In this document: piece after piece, positions 1-10,256 of the stretch
Numbering within the stretch: the stretch's first letter is position 1
Layout of the letters: each line of letters opens with the position of its first letter
From: Gottfriedia endophytica
Lineage (GTDB): Bacteria; Bacillota; Bacilli; Bacillales; Bacillaceae_G
Assembly: GCF_017814275.1 (NCBI RefSeq)
Contig: NZ_JAGIYQ010000008.1
Coordinates: 1 to 64,000 of the forward strand
Length of the DNA stretch: 64,000 nucleotides
Direction: 5' to 3'
The notes under the pieces: generated by a model
Database searches by the model: none
Told to the model about the DNA's origin: nothing
The model's input: the letters and a program-made list of their open reading frames with translations, nothing else
Program-made: the position numbers and the translations under genes

Positions 1-121
1 CTTAAAAGTCTATATCAAAGATATGAATTTCTGCGTCAGACTTAATTTGAACCGCCGTATACGGAACCGTACGTACGGTGGTGTGAGAGGTCGGGAGTTA
101 GTCGCTCCCTCCTACTCGATT
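1..121 (+). mobile_element. 3' end of a group II intron (domains V and VI)
   Basis: A domain V hairpin lies at about 49-83: the strand from position 51 (ACCGCCGTA) pairs with TACGGTGGT at 74-82, with a CG bulge and a small terminal loop, as in bacterial group II introns. It is followed by GTGAGAGG and a second hairpin (GGGAG/CTCCC, about 93-110) that fits domain VI, and the conserved-looking tail CTACTCGAT at about 112-120. The reverse-transcriptase part would lie left of the window. The exact 3' splice position is uncertain. No tRNA, rRNA or known gene is visible as the downstream exon. Confidence 0.8.
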
Positions 122-241
122 TCACAATAAATAAGGCTACCCTGAAAATAACATCTTAAAAGACAATAATTATAGGATGAATTTAATTTTTTATGAATCA
201 TGGTGCGAAAGTAATTAGCATGGATGTCTCTTTTCTAAAAG

Positions 242-418
242 ATTGTTGCTTAGATTTTTAATTTTAAAGACAGAAGTTGATTCGGGCGGAAGGTGCGAGA
301 CTCCTGTGGGAATAGCGGGAAGATGAGTCCCGCAGGCTTGCCGAGGAGGCTAGCTCACGCCACGCGGAAAGGGAGCAACCTGGAGTTGTAATCAACTATC
401 GCATTCTAAAATAGCATC
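242..418 (+). repeat. MITE-like hairpin repeat, copy 1 (subtype B)
   Basis: The left end is GATTGTTGCT and the right end CTAAAATAGCAT, with inner inverted segments AGTTGATT and AATCAACT. The core has the string CTCCTGTGGGAATAGCGGGA and the pairing partner CCCGCAGG, then GCTTGCCGAGGAGGC. The same architecture recurs at 20522, 23259, 28972 and 52786. It has no credible ORF and no transposase. The bases from here to 640 show nothing else recognisable. Confidence 0.85.
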
Positions 419-649
419 TGTTTACTAAGGGGATATTTAGTTGTTTTAAAAAAATCCTTTTGATTATAGTAGTCCAGTTACTTAAGTTGATAAATTGATT
501 AAATGAGTAACCTTAATGGTTAAAAAAATAATTGTTTACTTTATTCATTAAATCCCTATACTAATATAGTAAATAGTAGTATGTTTTTATAAGAATTAGT
601 GAAATGTAAAGCATAATTAGTATAAATAGGATATTTATTACCTAAAACA

Positions 650-684
650 CGAACATTAAATAAAGAATTCAAATAAAATATTCA
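650..684 (+). promoter_or_regulatory. Candidate PurR operator (two PurBoxes)
   Basis: CGAACATTA at 650-658 resembles the Bacillus PurBox core. A weaker inverted partner, AAATATTCA, lies at 676-684, 17 bases further on, which is the spacing known for paired PurBoxes. The pair sits directly upstream of the predicted -35 element of the purine operon. The second half-site is degenerate, so this is an inference from position and spacing. Confidence 0.5.
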
Positions 685-691
685 TTTTTTC

Positions 692-720
692 TTGAAAAGA
701 AGCTGAATCCTTGTTAAGAT
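692..720 (+). promoter_or_regulatory. SigA-type promoter of the purine operon
   Basis: TTGAAA at 692-697 and TAAGAT at 715-720 are separated by 17 bases. Transcription would start near 727, just ahead of the riboswitch aptamer. Confidence 0.7.
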
Positions 721-737
721 AAAAGTGAAGATAGCAA

Positions 738-810
738 ACCTCGTATAAAGTTGGGAATATGGCCCAAAAGTTTCTACCCAGTGACCGTAAATTACTGGAC
801 TATGAGGGGA
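738..810 (+). ncRNA. Purine riboswitch aptamer, guanine type
   Basis: A three-way junction is visible: P1 pairs CCTCGTA with TATGAGG, P2 is TTGGG/CCCAA around AATATGG, and P3 is CCAGT/ACTGG around GACCGTAA. The conserved junction strings GTTTCTACC and GGACTATG are present. The ligand-contacting base in the GACTATG segment is C rather than T, which in this family specifies guanine or hypoxanthine rather than adenine. It lies in the leader of purE. Confidence 0.95.
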
Positions 811-839
811 AGTTAATCGCACGTATACTTGGAGTATGC

Positions 840-896
840 GCCTAGGTAGATTATCTTTCTCATTATAGAGAGGAATACTACACTAGGCTTTTTTTA
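840..896 (+). terminator. Riboswitch-controlled intrinsic terminator
   Basis: GCCTAGGTAG at 840 onward pairs imperfectly with CTACACTAGGC ending at 888, giving a long stem followed by a run of seven or more T. It is the expression platform of the purine riboswitch: guanine binding should favour this hairpin and stop transcription before purE. Confidence 0.85.
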
Positions 897-936
897 TGGA
901 TAAAAGATGACTTTTACCGTTTTGGGGGATGAGGAT

Positions 937-1422
937 ATGAAACCGATCGTTGGCGTTATCATGGGGAGTAAGAGTGATTGGGAAACGATGAGTCATGCAT
1001 GTGAAATATTGGATGAGTTAGGTATACCTTATGAAAAGAAGGTAGTATCTGCACATCGTACTCCTGATTTAATGTTTGAATATGCCGAATTAGCTAGAGA
1101 ACGAGGAATTCAGGTCATAATTGCAGGAGCAGGTGGAGCAGCACATTTACCAGGTATGGTGGCGGCTAAAACAACATTGCCAGTAATAGGTGTACCAGTT
1201 CAATCGAAAGCGCTTAATGGTCTTGATTCATTACTGTCAATCGTTCAAATGCCGGGGGGAGTTCCTGTTGCAACAGTTGCAATTGGAAAGGCAGGAGCAA
1301 CTAATGCCGGTTTACTTGCGGCTCAAATACTCAGTATCCAAGACAAAGAAATCGAAAAAAAATTAGAGATCAGACGTGAAGATACAAAAAATCAAGTGCT
1401 GGAAAGTAGTGATCAGCTATGA
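937..1422 (+). CDS. purE: N5-carboxyaminoimidazole ribonucleotide mutase PurE
   Basis: Converts N5-CAIR to CAIR in de novo purine synthesis, with PurK. The 161-residue product has the class I PurE N-terminus with the phosphate-binding GSKSDWE motif near residue 10, SAHRTPD near 45, and [11 protein letters not shown] near 70. The start is placed at ATG 937, which has GGGGG at 924-928 in front. An in-frame ATG at 907 sits on the terminator T-tract and has no ribosome site. It is the first gene of the twelve-gene purine operon and overlaps purK by four bases (ATGA). Confidence 0.97.
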   Translation: MKPIVGVIMGSKSDWETMSHACEILDELGIPYEKKVVSAHRTPDLMFEYAELARERGIQVIIAGAGGAAHLPGMVAAKTTLPVIGVPVQSKALNGLDSLLSIVQMPGGVPVATVAIGKAGATNAGLLAAQILSIQDKEIEKKLEIRREDTKNQVLESSDQL

Positions 1423-2567
1423 GTAATAAAGTTATCTTACCAGGTCAAACAATCGGGATAATTGGTGGAGGACAACTTGGTCGTATGATGGCTATCTCAG
1501 CAAAAGAGATGGGATTTAATGTAGCAGTTGTTGATCCGACTCCAAATTCACCTTGTGGCCAAGTAGCAGATATTGAAATAATCGCTGCTTACTCTGATTT
1601 GGAAGCTATTCAAAAATTAGCTGAAGTAAGTGATGTCATTACTTATGAGTTTGAAAATATCGATGTAAAAGCTTTGCAATATCTTGAAGAACACGCATAT
1701 TTACCTCAAGGTAGTGAGCTGTTAAAAATAACAAGAAACAGATTTACAGAGAAAAACGCGATTCAAAGCTTAGGAATATCAGTTGCACCATTTCATCTTG
1801 TTGAAACTGAAAATGATTTTTACGATGCAATTGACATGTTAAGTTTACCAGCTGTACTTAAAACTACTACTGGTGGATATGATGGAAAAGGTCAGGTTGT
1901 TGTAAAGTCAGAAGCAGATTATAGTGAAGCAATTGCATTACTGAATCAACATTCTTGTATCTTAGAAGCTTGGGTTCCATTTGAAAAAGAGATTTCGATT
2001 ATCGTTGCAAGAAATCCTAGAGGGGAAGTAACTACTTTTCCAATCGCAGAAAATGTTCATGTAAATCAAATTTTACATACATCAACTGTACCAGCGAACA
2101 TATCAAATGATGTTGAAACGAAAGCTCATCAATTCGCTGAGAAGATCGCAAATGCTTTCCATTTAGTAGGGGTGCTTGCCATTGAATTGTTTGTCACAAA
2201 AGATGGTGAAGTGTTTGTAAATGAATTAGCTCCAAGACCACATAATACAGGACATTATAGTATGAATGCTTGTGAAACTTCACAATTTCAACAGCATGTG
2301 CGTGCTATATGCAACTGGCCTCTAGGAAGTACAAACTTACTTAAGCCGGTTGTGATGGTAAATGTATTAGGCGAACATGTGGAGAAGGTACTTAACGCCA
2401 TACCGTTTTACAAAGAATTACATGTTCATCTTTACGGAAAAGCAGAATGTAAAACTGGCCGTAAAATGGGACATATTAATATAATAGAAGAATCTACAAC
2501 TTCAGCAATGCAAATTGTAGAAAAATTAGAAATCTGGAAACACAACAGTATGGAGGTACATTCATGA
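1419..2567 (+). CDS. purK: N5-carboxyaminoimidazole ribonucleotide synthase PurK
   Basis: An ATP-grasp enzyme that carboxylates AIR with bicarbonate and ATP to give N5-CAIR, the substrate of PurE. The 382-residue product opens with the nucleotide-fold segment [13 protein letters not shown] and carries the ATP-grasp strands around [11 protein letters not shown] (about residue 148) and the metal-site segment [15 protein letters not shown] (about 270). The length is usual for the family. It overlaps purE and purB by four bases at each end, indicating translational coupling. Confidence 0.97.
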   Translation: MSNKVILPGQTIGIIGGGQLGRMMAISAKEMGFNVAVVDPTPNSPCGQVADIEIIAAYSDLEAIQKLAEVSDVITYEFENIDVKALQYLEEHAYLPQGSELLKITRNRFTEKNAIQSLGISVAPFHLVETENDFYDAIDMLSLPAVLKTTTGGYDGKGQVVVKSEADYSEAIALLNQHSCILEAWVPFEKEISIIVARNPRGEVTTFPIAENVHVNQILHTSTVPANISNDVETKAHQFAEKIANAFHLVGVLAIELFVTKDGEVFVNELAPRPHNTGHYSMNACETSQFQQHVRAICNWPLGSTNLLKPVVMVNVLGEHVEKVLNAIPFYKELHVHLYGKAECKTGRKMGHINIIEESTTSAMQIVEKLEIWKHNSMEVHS

Positions 2568-3862
2568 TTGAACGTTATTCTCGCCCTGAAATGGGTGCAA
2601 TTTGGACAGAGGAAAATAAATTTAAAGCATGGCTAGAAGTTGAAATTTTAGCTTGTGAAGCTTGGGCAGAACTAGGTGATATTCCGAAAGAAGATGTTAA
2701 GGTTTTACGTGAGAAAGCATCTTTTGATATCAACCGTATTAATGAGATTGAGAAAGAAACACGTCATGACGTAGTAGCTTTTACTCGTGCAGTGTCTGAA
2801 ACATTAGGCGACGAAAAGAAATGGGTTCATTACGGCTTAACATCAACAGACGTAGTTGATACAGCTCTTTCATATATCTTACTTCAAGCTAATGACATTT
2901 TATTAAAAGACATCGAGAATTTTATTACGATTCTTGAAAATAAAGCAAAAGAACATAAATACACAGTAATGATGGGACGTACACATGGTGTTCATGCAGA
3001 ACCAACAACATTTGGTTTAAAACTTGCACTTTGGACAGAAGAAATGAAACGTAACCTAGAACGTTTTAAACAAGCTACAGAGAGTGTACGCGTTGGAAAA
3101 ATTTCTGGAGCTGTTGGGACGTATGCTAACATTCCTCCATTTGTTGAAAGTTTTGTATGTGAAAAATTAGGTTTAGCAGCATCACCAATTTCAACACAAA
3201 CATTACAACGTGATCGTCACGCACACTACATGGCGACACTTTCATTAATCGCTACTTCAATCGAAAAATTTGCAACTGAAGTTCGCGGTTTACAAAAGAG
3301 CGAAACTCGTGAAGTAGAAGAGTTTTTCGCAAAAGGACAAAAAGGTTCTTCTGCAATGCCACATAAACGTAATCCAATTGGTTCTGAAAATATGACTGGA
3401 TTAGCGCGTGTGATTCGTGGACATATGGTAACAGCTTATGAAAACGTGTCATTATGGCATGAGCGTGATATCTCACACTCTTCAGCTGAACGTATCATCT
3501 TACCAGATGCAACAATTTTACTTAACTATATGTTAAATCGCTTTGGAAATATCGTGAAAAACTTAACGGTATTCCCTGAAAATATGAAGCGCAACATGGA
3601 AAGAACATATGGCCTAATTTACTCTCAACGAGTATTACTTGCTTTAATTGATAAAGGTATGTCTCGTGAGGAAGCATACGATACAGTTCAACCAAAGGCA
3701 ATGGAAGCTTGGGAATCACAAGTACAATTTAAAGACCTAGTAGAAGCAGAAGAAAAGATTAACTCTCGTTTATCACAAGAAGAAATTGATCGTTGCTTCG
3801 ATTATAGCTATCACTTAAGTCAAGTAGATACAATTTTTGAACGTCTTGGATTAAATTCATAA
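2564..3862 (+). CDS. purB: Adenylosuccinate lyase PurB
   Basis: Cleaves SAICAR to AICAR plus fumarate, and adenylosuccinate to AMP plus fumarate, so it serves both the common pathway and the AMP branch. The 432-residue protein belongs to the fumarase/aspartase superfamily and carries its signature [11 protein letters not shown] at about residues 259-269, where the flexible catalytic serine loop lies, plus [11 protein letters not shown] near 88 and [12 protein letters not shown] near 137. The gene starts inside the end of purK (ATGA overlap). A 29-base gap with an AGGGGGG ribosome site separates it from purC. Confidence 0.98.
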   Translation: MIERYSRPEMGAIWTEENKFKAWLEVEILACEAWAELGDIPKEDVKVLREKASFDINRINEIEKETRHDVVAFTRAVSETLGDEKKWVHYGLTSTDVVDTALSYILLQANDILLKDIENFITILENKAKEHKYTVMMGRTHGVHAEPTTFGLKLALWTEEMKRNLERFKQATESVRVGKISGAVGTYANIPPFVESFVCEKLGLAASPISTQTLQRDRHAHYMATLSLIATSIEKFATEVRGLQKSETREVEEFFAKGQKGSSAMPHKRNPIGSENMTGLARVIRGHMVTAYENVSLWHERDISHSSAERIILPDATILLNYMLNRFGNIVKNLTVFPENMKRNMERTYGLIYSQRVLLALIDKGMSREEAYDTVQPKAMEAWESQVQFKDLVEAEEKINSRLSQEEIDRCFDYSYHLSQVDTIFERLGLNS

Positions 3863-3891
3863 GCAAGCTAAAAATAGGGGGGCATTGTAAC

Positions 3892-4614
3892 ATGAATGAG
3901 CAAGTACTGTTGTATGAAGGAAAGGCAAAACGAATATACGCTACGGACAATCCTGAGATTGTCCGCGTCGTATACAAAAACTCTGCAACTGCTTTTAATG
4001 GGGAGAAGAAAGCAGAAATTGCGGGCAAAGGCCGTTTAAATAATGAAATTACTAGTTTACTATTTAAAAAGTTAATGGATGCTGGCATTTCTACTCACTT
4101 TGTTGAGAAAACGTCAGAGCTAGAACAATTAGTTAAACGAGTATCAATTATTCCTTTAGAAGTTGTAGTTCGTAACATTATTGCTGGTAGTCTTTCAAAA
4201 CGTATGGGTCTTGAAGAAGGTACACTTTTAGCAAAACCAATTGTTGAGTTTTACTATAAGCGTGACGATTTAGGAGATCCAATTGTAAACGAAGATCACA
4301 TTTCGGCGTTATCATTAGCATCAACAGAAGAACTTCAACAAATTAAACAACTTGCTCTTCGTGTAAACGATGAATTAGTAGCACTTTTCAATGAGTGCAA
4401 TGTTCGGTTAGTTGATTTTAAACTAGAGTTTGGAAAGTTAGAGGATGGAACGATTCTTTTAGCAGATGAAATTTCACCTGATACTTGCCGTCTTTGGGAT
4501 AAGGATACAAATGCAAAATTTGATAAAGATGTGTTTCGCAGAGATTTAGGTAATTTAACTGATGGATACGAAGAAATTTTAAAACGCTTAGGGGGATTAT
4601 TATGTTCAAAGTAA
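3892..4614 (+). CDS. purC: Phosphoribosylaminoimidazole-succinocarboxamide synthase PurC
   Basis: Ligates aspartate to CAIR with ATP, giving SAICAR. The 240-residue product opens with LYEGKAKRIY, the SAICAR synthetase N-terminal strand, and has PLEVVVRN near residue 88 and LADEISPDTCRLWD near 190, both typical. Its last 13 bases overlap purS, whose ribosome site (GGGGG) lies inside the purC reading frame. Confidence 0.98.
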   Translation: MNEQVLLYEGKAKRIYATDNPEIVRVVYKNSATAFNGEKKAEIAGKGRLNNEITSLLFKKLMDAGISTHFVEKTSELEQLVKRVSIIPLEVVVRNIIAGSLSKRMGLEEGTLLAKPIVEFYYKRDDLGDPIVNEDHISALSLASTEELQQIKQLALRVNDELVALFNECNVRLVDFKLEFGKLEDGTILLADEISPDTCRLWDKDTNAKFDKDVFRRDLGNLTDGYEEILKRLGGLLCSK

Positions 4615-4856
4615 AAGTTTTTATTACATTAAGAGAAAGTGTATTAGATCCACAAGGAAATGCAGTTAAAAACGCACTGCATAGTATGAACTTTAGCGAA
4701 GTACAAGATGTTCGTATCGGTAAATATATGGAATTACAAATCGATAAAAATGTAAAAGATTTAGATGCATCTGTAAAAGAAATGTGTGAAAAGTTATTAG
4801 CAAACATTGTTATTGAAGATTACCGTTATGAGGTTGAGGAGGTAGTCGCACAGTGA
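4602..4856 (+). CDS. purS: FGAM synthase subunit PurS
   Basis: The 84-residue small subunit bridges PurL and PurQ in the Gram-positive three-part formylglycinamidine synthase. The sequence has the usual PurS pattern: [18 protein letters not shown] at the N-terminus and an acidic C-terminal helix. It overlaps purC by 13 bases and purQ by four (GTGA). Confidence 0.96.
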   Translation: MFKVKVFITLRESVLDPQGNAVKNALHSMNFSEVQDVRIGKYMELQIDKNVKDLDASVKEMCEKLLANIVIEDYRYEVEEVVAQ

Positions 4857-5536
4857 AGTTTGCAGTAATTGTATTCCCAGGATCGAATTGTGATGTTGAT
4901 ATGTACCATGCAATCAAAGACGAACTAGGTGAAGAAGTAGAATACGTATGGCATGATGCAACGAATTTAGATGAATTCGATGGTATTTTACTACCTGGTG
5001 GATTCTCATATGGAGATTATCTACGCTCAGGTGCTATTGCAGGCTTTGCAAATGTAATGGAAGCTGTTAAAAAAGCAGCTCAAGAAGGAAAACCAGTTTT
5101 TGGAGTATGTAATGGTTTCCAAATTTTAACGGAAGCAGGTTTACTTCCTGGTACACTTCGTCGTAACGAAAAATTAAAATTCCTATGTGGCCAAGTTAAA
5201 TTAGTAGTTGAGAACAATGAAACAATGTTTACAACTGGCTATGAAAAAGGTCAAGTAATAACAGTTCCGATTGCACACGGTGAAGGAAATTACTACTGTG
5301 ATCAAGAAACTTACGAATCACTTACGAATAATAATCAGATTGTTTTCCGTTATCAAAATAATCCAAATGGTAGTTTAGATGATATTGCTGGAATCACGAA
5401 TGAAAAAGGAAACGTATTAGGAATGATGCCACATCCAGAACGTGCGGTTGATGCGTTACTTGGTAGTGCTGATGGTTTACAATTATTTCGTTCAATTGTA
5501 AGAAACTGGAGGGAAAATCATGTCGTTACTTCTTGA
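4853..5536 (+). CDS. purQ: FGAM synthase glutaminase subunit PurQ
   Basis: A class I glutamine amidotransferase that feeds ammonia to PurL. The 227-residue product has the nucleophile elbow GVCNGFQ with Cys near residue 86 and the C-terminal His-Glu pair in [10 protein letters not shown] near 193-199. It starts with GTG overlapping the purS stop. Its 3' end overlaps purL by 17 bases, and the purL ribosome site GGAGGG lies inside purQ. Confidence 0.97.
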   Translation: MKFAVIVFPGSNCDVDMYHAIKDELGEEVEYVWHDATNLDEFDGILLPGGFSYGDYLRSGAIAGFANVMEAVKKAAQEGKPVFGVCNGFQILTEAGLLPGTLRRNEKLKFLCGQVKLVVENNETMFTTGYEKGQVITVPIAHGEGNYYCDQETYESLTNNNQIVFRYQNNPNGSLDDIAGITNEKGNVLGMMPHPERAVDALLGSADGLQLFRSIVRNWRENHVVTS

Positions 5537-7739
5537 GCCAAATCCAATGCAAATTGAGGAAGAAAAAATTTATGCAACAATGGGTTTAACTGACGAGGAA
5601 TTCCAATTAGTTAAGAAGATTATTGGCCGTCAACCAAACTACACTGAAATTGGATTATTTTCAGTAATGTGGTCAGAGCATTGTAGCTATAAAAACTCAA
5701 AGCCTTTATTACGTAAATTCCCAACAAGTGGAGAGCACGTTTTACAAGGTCCTGGAGAAGGTGCAGGAATTGTTGACATCGGCGATGAGCAAGCAGTTGT
5801 TTTCAAAATCGAAAGTCATAATCACCCTTCAGCAATTGAACCATACCAAGGAGCGGCAACTGGTGTAGGTGGTATTATCCGTGATGTATTTTCAATGGGT
5901 GCACGTCCTGTTGCAATGTTAAACTCTCTTCGTTTTGGAGAATTAGAGACTCCTAGAGTGAAATACTTATTTGAAGAAGTAGTAGCAGGGATTGCTGGCT
6001 ACGGTAACTGTATTGGTATTCCAACAGTTGGTGGCGAGATTGCATTTGATCCTTGTTATGAAGGAAATCCATTAGTAAACGCAATGTGTGTTGGCTTAAT
6101 TAATCATAAGGATATTAAAAAAGGTCAAGCACATGGTGAAGGAAATACAGTAATGTACGTTGGTGCTTCAACTGGTCGTGACGGAATTCACGGTGCTACT
6201 TTCGCATCAGAGGAATTATCAGAAGCATCTGACGAAAAACGACCTGCTGTTCAAGTTGGTGATCCATTCCTGGAAAAACTTTTACTTGAAGCTTGTTTAG
6301 AGGTTGTTCAAAATGATGCACTTGTAGGTATTCAAGATATGGGAGCTGCAGGTTTAACATCTTCATCAGCTGAAATGGCTTCGAAAGCAGGAATGGGAAT
6401 TGAGATGAATCTTGATTTAGTTCCACAACGTGAGCCAGGAATGACAGCTTATGAAATGATGCTTTCTGAATCTCAAGAGCGTATGTTATTAGTTGTTGAA
6501 AAAGGTAGAGAACAAGAAATTGTTGATCTATTTGAAAAATATGATTTACACGCTGTTTCGGTTGGACGCGTAACGAATGATAAAATGCTTCGCTTACTTC
6601 ATAAAGGTGAAGTAGTTGCTAATTTACCAGTTGATGCTTTAGCAGAAGAAGCACCAGTTTATCACAAGCCTTCAAGTGAGCCTGCATATTATGGCGAGTT
6701 CCAAGCAATGGATGTAAAAGCTCCAGAAATTGCAGATGTTAAACAAACATTAAAGCAATTATTAGCTCAACCAACGATTGCAAGTAAAGAATGGGTTTAT
6801 GGCCAATATGATTACATGGTTCGTACAAATACAGTTGTAGCTCCAGGTTCAGATGCAGCAGTTATCCGTATTCGTGATACAAAGAAAGCATTAGCTATGA
6901 CTACAGACTGTAATGCTAGATACTTATATTTAGATCCAGAAGTTGGCGGTAAGATTGCGGTTGCTGAAGCAGCACGTAACGTAATTTGTTCAGGTGCACG
7001 TCCACTTGCGATTACAGACTGCTTAAACTTCGGTAATCCAGAAAAACCAGAAATCTTCTGGCAGTTAGAAAAAGCAACTGATGGAATGAGTGAAGCTTGT
7101 AATGTACTAAGTACGCCAGTTATTGGTGGTAACGTATCGCTTTACAATGAAACTGTTGGTGAAGCTGTTTATCCAACTCCAGTTGTTGGAATGGTTGGTT
7201 TAATTGAAGATATCGATCACATTACAACACAACACTTTAAAACTGCTGGGGATCTAATCTATTTAGTTGGTGAAACGAAAGAAGAGTTTGGAGGCAGTGA
7301 GCTTCAAAAATTACTAAACGGTAAAATTTTCGGTGCAGCACCAAGTATTGATTTAGCAGTTGAAGCAAACTATCAATCACAAATTCTATCAGCTATTCAA
7401 GCAGGCGTTGTCGCATCAGCTCATGATTTATCAGAAGGTGGATTAGGTGTTGCTTTAGCTGAAAGCACATTTGGTTCGTCTAACGTTGGTGCATCAATTA
7501 CTATAGAAGGAAATGAAGTAACTGCATTATTTAGTGAATCTCAATCACGTTTCTTACTAACAGTAAAACCTCAAAACAAAGAGCAATTTGAGGCACTAGT
7601 TGAAGCAAAATTAATTGGAACAGTAACAGAAGAAGCGTCTGTAACAGTTCGTAATGGAGCAAATGAAACAGTTCTTCATGCACCAGTTGAAGAATTAAAA
7701 CAAGCTTGGAAAGAGGCGATCCCATGCTTGCTGAAATAA
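5520..7739 (+). CDS. purL: FGAM synthase large subunit PurL
   Basis: The ATP-dependent catalytic subunit that amidates FGAR to FGAM. At 739 residues it is the short Gram-positive form that needs PurQ and PurS as partners. It has the tandem PurM-like architecture: [20 protein letters not shown] and [12 protein letters not shown] near residues 100-130, and a second half with [10 protein letters not shown] near 535. It overlaps purQ and, at its 3' end, purF by 16 bases. Confidence 0.98.
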   Translation: MSLLLEPNPMQIEEEKIYATMGLTDEEFQLVKKIIGRQPNYTEIGLFSVMWSEHCSYKNSKPLLRKFPTSGEHVLQGPGEGAGIVDIGDEQAVVFKIESHNHPSAIEPYQGAATGVGGIIRDVFSMGARPVAMLNSLRFGELETPRVKYLFEEVVAGIAGYGNCIGIPTVGGEIAFDPCYEGNPLVNAMCVGLINHKDIKKGQAHGEGNTVMYVGASTGRDGIHGATFASEELSEASDEKRPAVQVGDPFLEKLLLEACLEVVQNDALVGIQDMGAAGLTSSSAEMASKAGMGIEMNLDLVPQREPGMTAYEMMLSESQERMLLVVEKGREQEIVDLFEKYDLHAVSVGRVTNDKMLRLLHKGEVVANLPVDALAEEAPVYHKPSSEPAYYGEFQAMDVKAPEIADVKQTLKQLLAQPTIASKEWVYGQYDYMVRTNTVVAPGSDAAVIRIRDTKKALAMTTDCNARYLYLDPEVGGKIAVAEAARNVICSGARPLAITDCLNFGNPEKPEIFWQLEKATDGMSEACNVLSTPVIGGNVSLYNETVGEAVYPTPVVGMVGLIEDIDHITTQHFKTAGDLIYLVGETKEEFGGSELQKLLNGKIFGAAPSIDLAVEANYQSQILSAIQAGVVASAHDLSEGGLGVALAESTFGSSNVGASITIEGNEVTALFSESQSRFLLTVKPQNKEQFEALVEAKLIGTVTEEASVTVRNGANETVLHAPVEELKQAWKEAIPCLLK

Positions 7740-9136
7740 AAGGATTAAATGAAGAGTGCGGAATTTTTGGGATTTGGGGACATAGAGATGCAGCACAAAT
7801 TTCCTACTATGGTCTACACAGCTTACAGCATCGTGGCCAAGAGGGTGCTGGGGTCGTTGTAACTGATGGTGAAAAGCTTGATGGATACAAAGGTTTAGGT
7901 CTAATTACTGAAGTATTTGCGAAAGGTCAGTTAAATGATTTAAAAGGTAAAGCTGCAATTGGTCATGTTCGCTATGCAACTGCTGGTGGCGGAGGATATG
8001 AAAATGTCCAACCACTACTTTTCCGTTCTAACACTGGTAGCCTAGCACTTGCTCACAATGGTAATTTAGTGAATGCTAACCGTTTACGCATGGATTTAGA
8101 AGTACAAGGTAGTATTTTTCAAACAACTTCGGATACTGAAGTTCTTGCACATTTAATTAAACGAAATGTTTCAGCTCCATTAAAAGACCGCATCAAAGCG
8201 TCATTAAATATGATTAAAGGTGCTTTTGCTTATTTAGTCTTAACAGAGGATGCAATGTATGTAGCGTTGGATCCAAATGGATTCCGTCCACTTGCACTAG
8301 CGAAACTTGGTAATGCGTATGTTGTTGCATCAGAAACATGTGCTTTTGATGTCGTAGGTGCGAAATATATTCGTGATATCAAACCAGGAGAAATGTTAGT
8401 CATTTCAGATGCCGGTATTGAATCAGAGATGTATACATCAACAATTGACCACACAATTTGTAGTATGGAATATATTTATTTCTCTCGCCCAGATAGCAAC
8501 ATCGATAATATTAACGTTCATGCTGCTAGAAAAAATATGGGTAGAGTGCTTGCAAATGAAGCACCAGTTGAAGCGGATGTTGTAATAGGTGTACCAGATT
8601 CAAGTATTTCAGCGGCTATTGGTTATGCTGAAGAATCTGGCATTCCATATGAAATTGGTTTAATAAAAAATCGATATGTAGCTCGTACGTTTATTCAGCC
8701 TTCACAAGAATTACGTGAACAAGGGGTTAAAATGAAATTATCACCTGTTCGTTCGATTGTTGAAGGAAAACGAGTTGTTATGGTAGATGATTCGATCGTT
8801 CGCGGGACTACAAGTCGTCGAATTGTTCAAATGTTACGAGATGCTGGAGCAAGTGAAGTACATGTTCGAATTGGTGCACCACCTATCAAAAATCCTTGTT
8901 ATTACGGAATTGATACTTCAACAAGAGAAGAATTAATTGCAGCAAAAAATACAAATGAAGAAATTTGTAAGGAAATTGGTGCAGACTCTCTAGAGTTTAT
9001 CTCATTAGATGGTTTGTTAGGTGCAATTGGTCGTAATCAGGAAGGACCTACAAGAGGACAATGTACAGCTTGTTTCACAGGTTGTTATCCAACAGTGATT
9101 TACGATGAACAAGAGCTTGTTCACAATCAGAAATAA
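7724..9136 (+). CDS. purF: Amidophosphoribosyltransferase PurF
   Basis: Catalyses the first committed step: PRPP plus glutamine to 5-phosphoribosylamine. Starting at ATG 7724 (470 residues, with an AAGAGGCG ribosome site) gives [11 protein letters not shown] followed by Cys12, the N-terminal nucleophile exposed after removal of an 11-residue propeptide. An in-frame ATG at 7706 would lengthen the propeptide and is less likely. The PRTase loop [15 protein letters not shown] lies near 350. Cysteines in CSMEY, CYYGID and CTACFTGC match the 4Fe-4S ligands of the Bacillus enzyme, which acts as an oxygen-sensitive stability switch. Confidence 0.97.
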   Translation: MLAEIKGLNEECGIFGIWGHRDAAQISYYGLHSLQHRGQEGAGVVVTDGEKLDGYKGLGLITEVFAKGQLNDLKGKAAIGHVRYATAGGGGYENVQPLLFRSNTGSLALAHNGNLVNANRLRMDLEVQGSIFQTTSDTEVLAHLIKRNVSAPLKDRIKASLNMIKGAFAYLVLTEDAMYVALDPNGFRPLALAKLGNAYVVASETCAFDVVGAKYIRDIKPGEMLVISDAGIESEMYTSTIDHTICSMEYIYFSRPDSNIDNINVHAARKNMGRVLANEAPVEADVVIGVPDSSISAAIGYAEESGIPYEIGLIKNRYVARTFIQPSQELREQGVKMKLSPVRSIVEGKRVVMVDDSIVRGTTSRRIVQMLRDAGASEVHVRIGAPPIKNPCYYGIDTSTREELIAAKNTNEEICKEIGADSLEFISLDGLLGAIGRNQEGPTRGQCTACFTGCYPTVIYDEQELVHNQK

Positions 9137-9143
9137 TACAAAA

Positions 9144-9181
9144 AAAGAAGGTGACGTTCTAAGAGTTTCGTCGCCTTCTTT
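9144..9181 (+). promoter_or_regulatory. Intra-operon hairpin between purF and purM
   Basis: AAAGAAGGTGACG at 9144-9156 pairs with CGTCGCCTTCTTT at 9169-9181 (13 positions, one G-U) around a 12-base loop. The tail after the stem is ACTAAATG rather than a T-run, so termination should be partial at best. It may be an attenuating terminator or an mRNA-stabilising end for the purE-F half of the transcript. Confidence 0.6.
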
Positions 9182-9218
9182 ACTAAATGAAATGTACAGG
9201 CCGAAAGGGGATCGTCAC

Positions 9219-10256
9219 ATGGCGAATGCATACAAACAAGCTGGAGTAGATATTGAAGCTGGTTACGAAGCCGTAAACCGCATGAAAAAACACGTTCAGA
9301 GAACAATGCGTCAGGAAGTTCTAGGAGGATTAGGTGGATTTGGAGGAATGTTTGATCTTTCAAAGTTTAACTATAAAGAGCCAGTCCTTGTTTCAGGAAC
9401 AGATGGTGTTGGAACTAAATTAAAATTAGCGTTTCAAATGGACCGTCATGACACAATTGGTATTGATGCAGTCGCGATGTGTGTAAACGATATCGTTGTG
9501 CAAGGGGCAGAACCATTATTCTTCCTTGATTATTTAGCAGTAGGAAAAGCAGATCCTGAGCGAATTGAAAACATTGTTAAAGGTGTAGCAGAAGGTTGTG
9601 TTCAAGCAGGATGTTCACTAGTTGGCGGGGAAACTGCTGAAATGCCTGGCATGTATCCAGAGGATGAATACGACGTTGCAGGTTTTGCAGTAGGTATTGC
9701 TGATAAATCTAAGCTGGTAACTGGCAAGACAATTAAAGAGGGCGATATTTTACTAGGATTATCATCAAATGGTATTCATAGTAATGGTTTTTCATTAGTT
9801 CGTAAAGTTTTACTTGAAAAAGGTGGGCTATCACTTAAGCAAGAGGTTGAACAACTTGGTCATACATTAGGTGAAGAGTTACTTCGTCCAACAAAGATTT
9901 ATGTAAAACCAATCTTAAATACATTGAAAAAACATGAAATTAAAGGAATGGCTCATATTACTGGTGGTGGTTTTATTGAAAATATACCAAGAATGCTTCC
10001 AGAAGGTATTGGTGCAGTCATTGATTACGGTTCTTGGCCAATTCAACCTATCTTTGATTTATTAGAAGAAGTTGGAGAATTAAGTCGCGAAGAGATGTTC
10101 AATATTTTTAACATGGGAATCGGAATGGTTCTTGCAGTAGATGAAAAGAACATGCATGATGTGATTCATCAATTAGAAGAAGCTGGTGAAAAGGCTTATA
10201 TTATCGGACGTACAACAGCTGGTAATGGTGTTACTTTTAGCGGAGGAAAGCTGTAA
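9219..10256 (+). CDS. purM: AIR synthetase PurM
   Basis: Closes the imidazole ring, converting FGAM to AIR with ATP. ATG 9219 with AAAGGGG at 9204-9210 gives a 345-residue protein of usual length beginning [19 protein letters not shown]. Longer in-frame codons back to 9105 cross the purF-purM hairpin and are rejected. [13 protein letters not shown] near residue 60 and [11 protein letters not shown] near 140 are characteristic. The stop overlaps the purN start (TAATG). Confidence 0.97.
   Translation: MANAYKQAGVDIEAGYEAVNRMKKHVQRTMRQEVLGGLGGFGGMFDLSKFNYKEPVLVSGTDGVGTKLKLAFQMDRHDTIGIDAVAMCVNDIVVQGAEPLFFLDYLAVGKADPERIENIVKGVAEGCVQAGCSLVGGETAEMPGMYPEDEYDVAGFAVGIADKSKLVTGKTIKEGDILLGLSSNGIHSNGFSLVRKVLLEKGGLSLKQEVEQLGHTLGEELLRPTKIYVKPILNTLKKHEIKGMAHITGGGFIENIPRMLPEGIGAVIDYGSWPIQPIFDLLEEVGELSREEMFNIFNMGIGMVLAVDEKNMHDVIHQLEEAGEKAYIIGRTTAGNGVTFSGGKL

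Noticed and set aside
3759-4088. 109-codon minus-strand ORF at purB/purC
   Set aside because: It is antisense to the ends of purB and purC and spans their intergenic gap, with no initiation signal and no recognisable motif.
4418-4807. 129-codon minus-strand ORF across purC/purS
   Set aside because: It is antisense to two well-supported overlapping purine genes, has no ribosome site, and no family features. It is a shadow of coding bias on the other strand.
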